Source: Liolophura sinensis (taxonomy: Eukaryota; Mollusca; Polyplacophora; Chitonida; Chitonidae). Taken from it: DNA of 64,000 bases. The DNA lies in contig NC_088301.1 of NCBI RefSeq assembly GCF_032854445.1, positions 52,439,187 to 52,503,186 of the forward strand, read 5' to 3'. Both the position numbers and the translations under genes were made by a program. The notes under the pieces were generated by a model. That model did no database searches, was not told the origin of the DNA, and was given only the letters and a program-made list of their open reading frames with translations. This document shows positions 62,301-64,000 of this stretch, piece after piece. The first letter of the stretch is position 1, and each line of letters begins with the position of its first letter.

Positions 62301-63945
62301 TGCTATGCTTCTGTATCTCCTAGATTCAATTTAACCTAGATAAAAGACTGTAGACAGGAGTTTTCTGCTGTTTTGAGAAGGTCTCCAACCTTCTTCATTT
62401 TATTAGAGAAATAAACTGTTGAACACCTTGACAACACAATGACAGTTCTGCATGTTTTACAATTTCAGCACACTGAAATTGCTTACAACTGCTTTTCATG
62501 CTAACTTTTTGGGAGATGGTTAGAATCATATTTTAAACATACTTACTGAAGTGTTTCCTTTACTTGAATTTGTTTCTGTAAAGAAAAAATCAAATGTAAC
62601 ATGGAAAATCAAAATATTTTTTGAATCATGAAAATATGGGGTAATTAACAAGTGCTAAACATGGATTTTAAATTGTATTTAAGGCAACTTGATGTGTAAT
62701 GTAAACAAGCATATCTGTTCATGGCATTTCTTTGTAAACTTTACAAATACATGTTGGGTTATCAGTCTACAAAAATACAATTGCTTATTAAGCAACAAAA
62801 TATATAAAAAGTTCTGAAGGCTTACTGGCAAGACATCTTGAGATTTTAAGAGTGACAATATCGCCAGCCATCTGTAACATCTTAATGGCTTCAGACAGTG
62901 TCCGGCCCCTCATGCCCTGTCCATTGATGGCCAGCAGAGTATCACCGATGTGGATTGCTCCCGTCCTAAAAATGAGAAAAGTGCAGAAGGGTTCCCTGCA
63001 GTCTTCGGACAGAAACTGTGTATGCTTAAGGTTTTACGTCCCATTTAACAACTTTTCAGTCATATCACGATGACAATGAACCTTTTGGTGTGTTTACATA
63101 TACTGTTTCTTCTTGTAGCAGGGCCACCCATGATGCTGAAGTGCTACTGATGTGTATGATGGAAAAAGCAATATATTCTACCTAAAGCTCGGACTGAAAA
63201 AATGTACTTTCAGAAGCACATAAAGGTATTAAAATGATACTTTTATGCCAACTTTTAAGATTTTCTGTTGAGAAAATAATCAAACAACAAAGTCTTAATG
63301 CAGATGAATCAATCAGGATCAGGTTAAATTTTAGGTGAAATACCATAATTTGAGAGAAGAATGAATGAATGATCATGTTTTAACGACACATCGGCAATTT
63401 TGCAGCCATACTGTGGCGAGTTGAGAAAAGAACCCATTGTTTTACCTTAAAGAAAAAGTTTGATTTTAATGAGGATAAAAGACTTTAATTGTTTCAAACA
63501 AGCAGATATAATTTCTGTTAGCACCATCTTCTTATAAAATCCATCAGAAATAGATTCAATACTAGTCCACGGACAAAGTCATTAAAAAAACACTTTTAAG
63601 GAGTTGTTACTCATAATAACGTGAAACATGTATCTTTTTTTCTTTTATTCACTACCTTTATATTTCTGTTCTTGCACTCTAAGAATTAACAGACATGAAC
63701 TGCCAAATTTATGACTTGGACACAGTTCTAAAGTTCCAGTCATGTACTGTTCTCACACAGCTTTAACTCATGATCAGGTGTAGTACTGTCATGGGCTCAC
63801 TTTTCTGCCAGTCCTCCCTGGGTTAACCCTGATATGGTGATTGGATCAAATGGCTCCTCTGTACCAGAAATAGTGATCCCCAAAGGCCCTCCTTGTTTCT
63901 GTAGCTCCACAGTATATGTTACTGTGCTGACATCATCACCTCCTT
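59302..63945 (-). CDS. GRIP1: GRIP-family PDZ scaffold protein, 3' part (PDZ6, linker, PDZ7, C-terminus)
   Basis: Minus-strand exons 63945-63801, 62965-62826, 62575-62547 (29 nt), 61828-61639, 61285-60669 and 59547-59302 join in phase to about 455 residues. The gene continues upstream beyond the window. PDZ6: [20 protein letters not shown], then [18 protein letters not shown], then [18 protein letters not shown], then [19 protein letters not shown]. Linker: SAMESWDSS, a Pro-rich [10 protein letters not shown], and [16 protein letters not shown]7: [49 protein letters not shown], then [20 protein letters not shown]. It ends in SFQTV. These match the last two PDZ domains of glutamate receptor-interacting protein, a cytoplasmic adaptor that links receptors and transmembrane proteins to vesicle transport. 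The assignment to the GRIP family is firm; GRIP1 against GRIP2 cannot be told, since an invertebrate probably has a single orthologue. Confidence 0.92.
61916..62320. repeat. Two diverged copies of a SINE-like unit in a GRIP intron
   Basis: Blocks at about 61916-62076 and 62156-62320 share 'agcttat..tagcagcagct', 'gggaattt', a B-box-like GGTTCAAATCCC (intact in the second) and 'atccttccac/catcccttcac'. Spacing is about 230 bp. Confidence 0.55.
63011..63160 (-). mobile_element. SINE family B remnant in a GRIP intron
   Basis: Diverged match to the 9512 end of the family B copy (aacaacttttcagtcatat, then ttcttgtagcagg). A second, weaker trace lies at 63363-63420. Confidence 0.5.
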
Positions 63946-64000
63946 CTGGATCACAATGAGAAAAATGGCAAGTGGACTTTATCAACCAAGTTATCAAAAT

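Overview
This is a eukaryotic window: spliced genes with GT-AG introns, tRNA-derived SINEs, fold-back elements, satellites and one 200-base assembly gap. Secreted multi-domain chitin-binding genes, a GRIP-type PDZ gene and the SINE style suggest a marine lophotrochozoan (mollusc, brachiopod or similar). I cannot name the species. Gene density is low and non-coding DNA is AT-rich.

Layout. 1-3.2 kb holds repeats (SINE, a long palindrome, a TIR pair). 3.27-3.89 kb (-) holds a two-exon gene for a small secreted Cys-rich protein. 4-13 kb is non-coding with SINEs. Four paralogous three-exon genes lie on + at 13.1-16.4, 31.0-32.3, 37.9-39.6 and 51.2-53.2 kb. Each encodes a signal peptide and three cysteine-rich chitin-binding (peritrophin-A/CBM14-type) domains, one per exon. 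All eight splice junctions split a cysteine codon after its first base. Between the first and second copies, on the minus strand (26.15-18.09 kb), is a 25-exon gene for a secreted protein of about 891 residues. It is made of eight tandem copies of a roughly 109-residue, four-cysteine domain that I do not recognise. Each copy is encoded by a repeating cassette of about 209 nt + 86-89 nt + a 29-nt micro-exon. 59.3-64 kb (-) is the 3' end of a GRIP-family scaffold gene (PDZ6, linker, PDZ7, C-terminus), which continues beyond the window.

Between genes: two SINE families, a long-TIR fold-back family with solo arms, a 50-bp satellite with 200-bp higher-order period (47.5-48.2 kb), a 36-bp minisatellite that resembles part of a tRNA (54.75-55.44 kb), and TA microsatellites.

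How the genes relate: the four chitin-binding genes and the eight-repeat gene all encode secreted, disulfide-rich, modular proteins. An extracellular matrix, cuticle, shell or mucus role is plausible but is inference only. The GRIP gene is an unrelated neighbour. All exon models are hand-derived from splice signals and reading phase and were not checked against transcripts.
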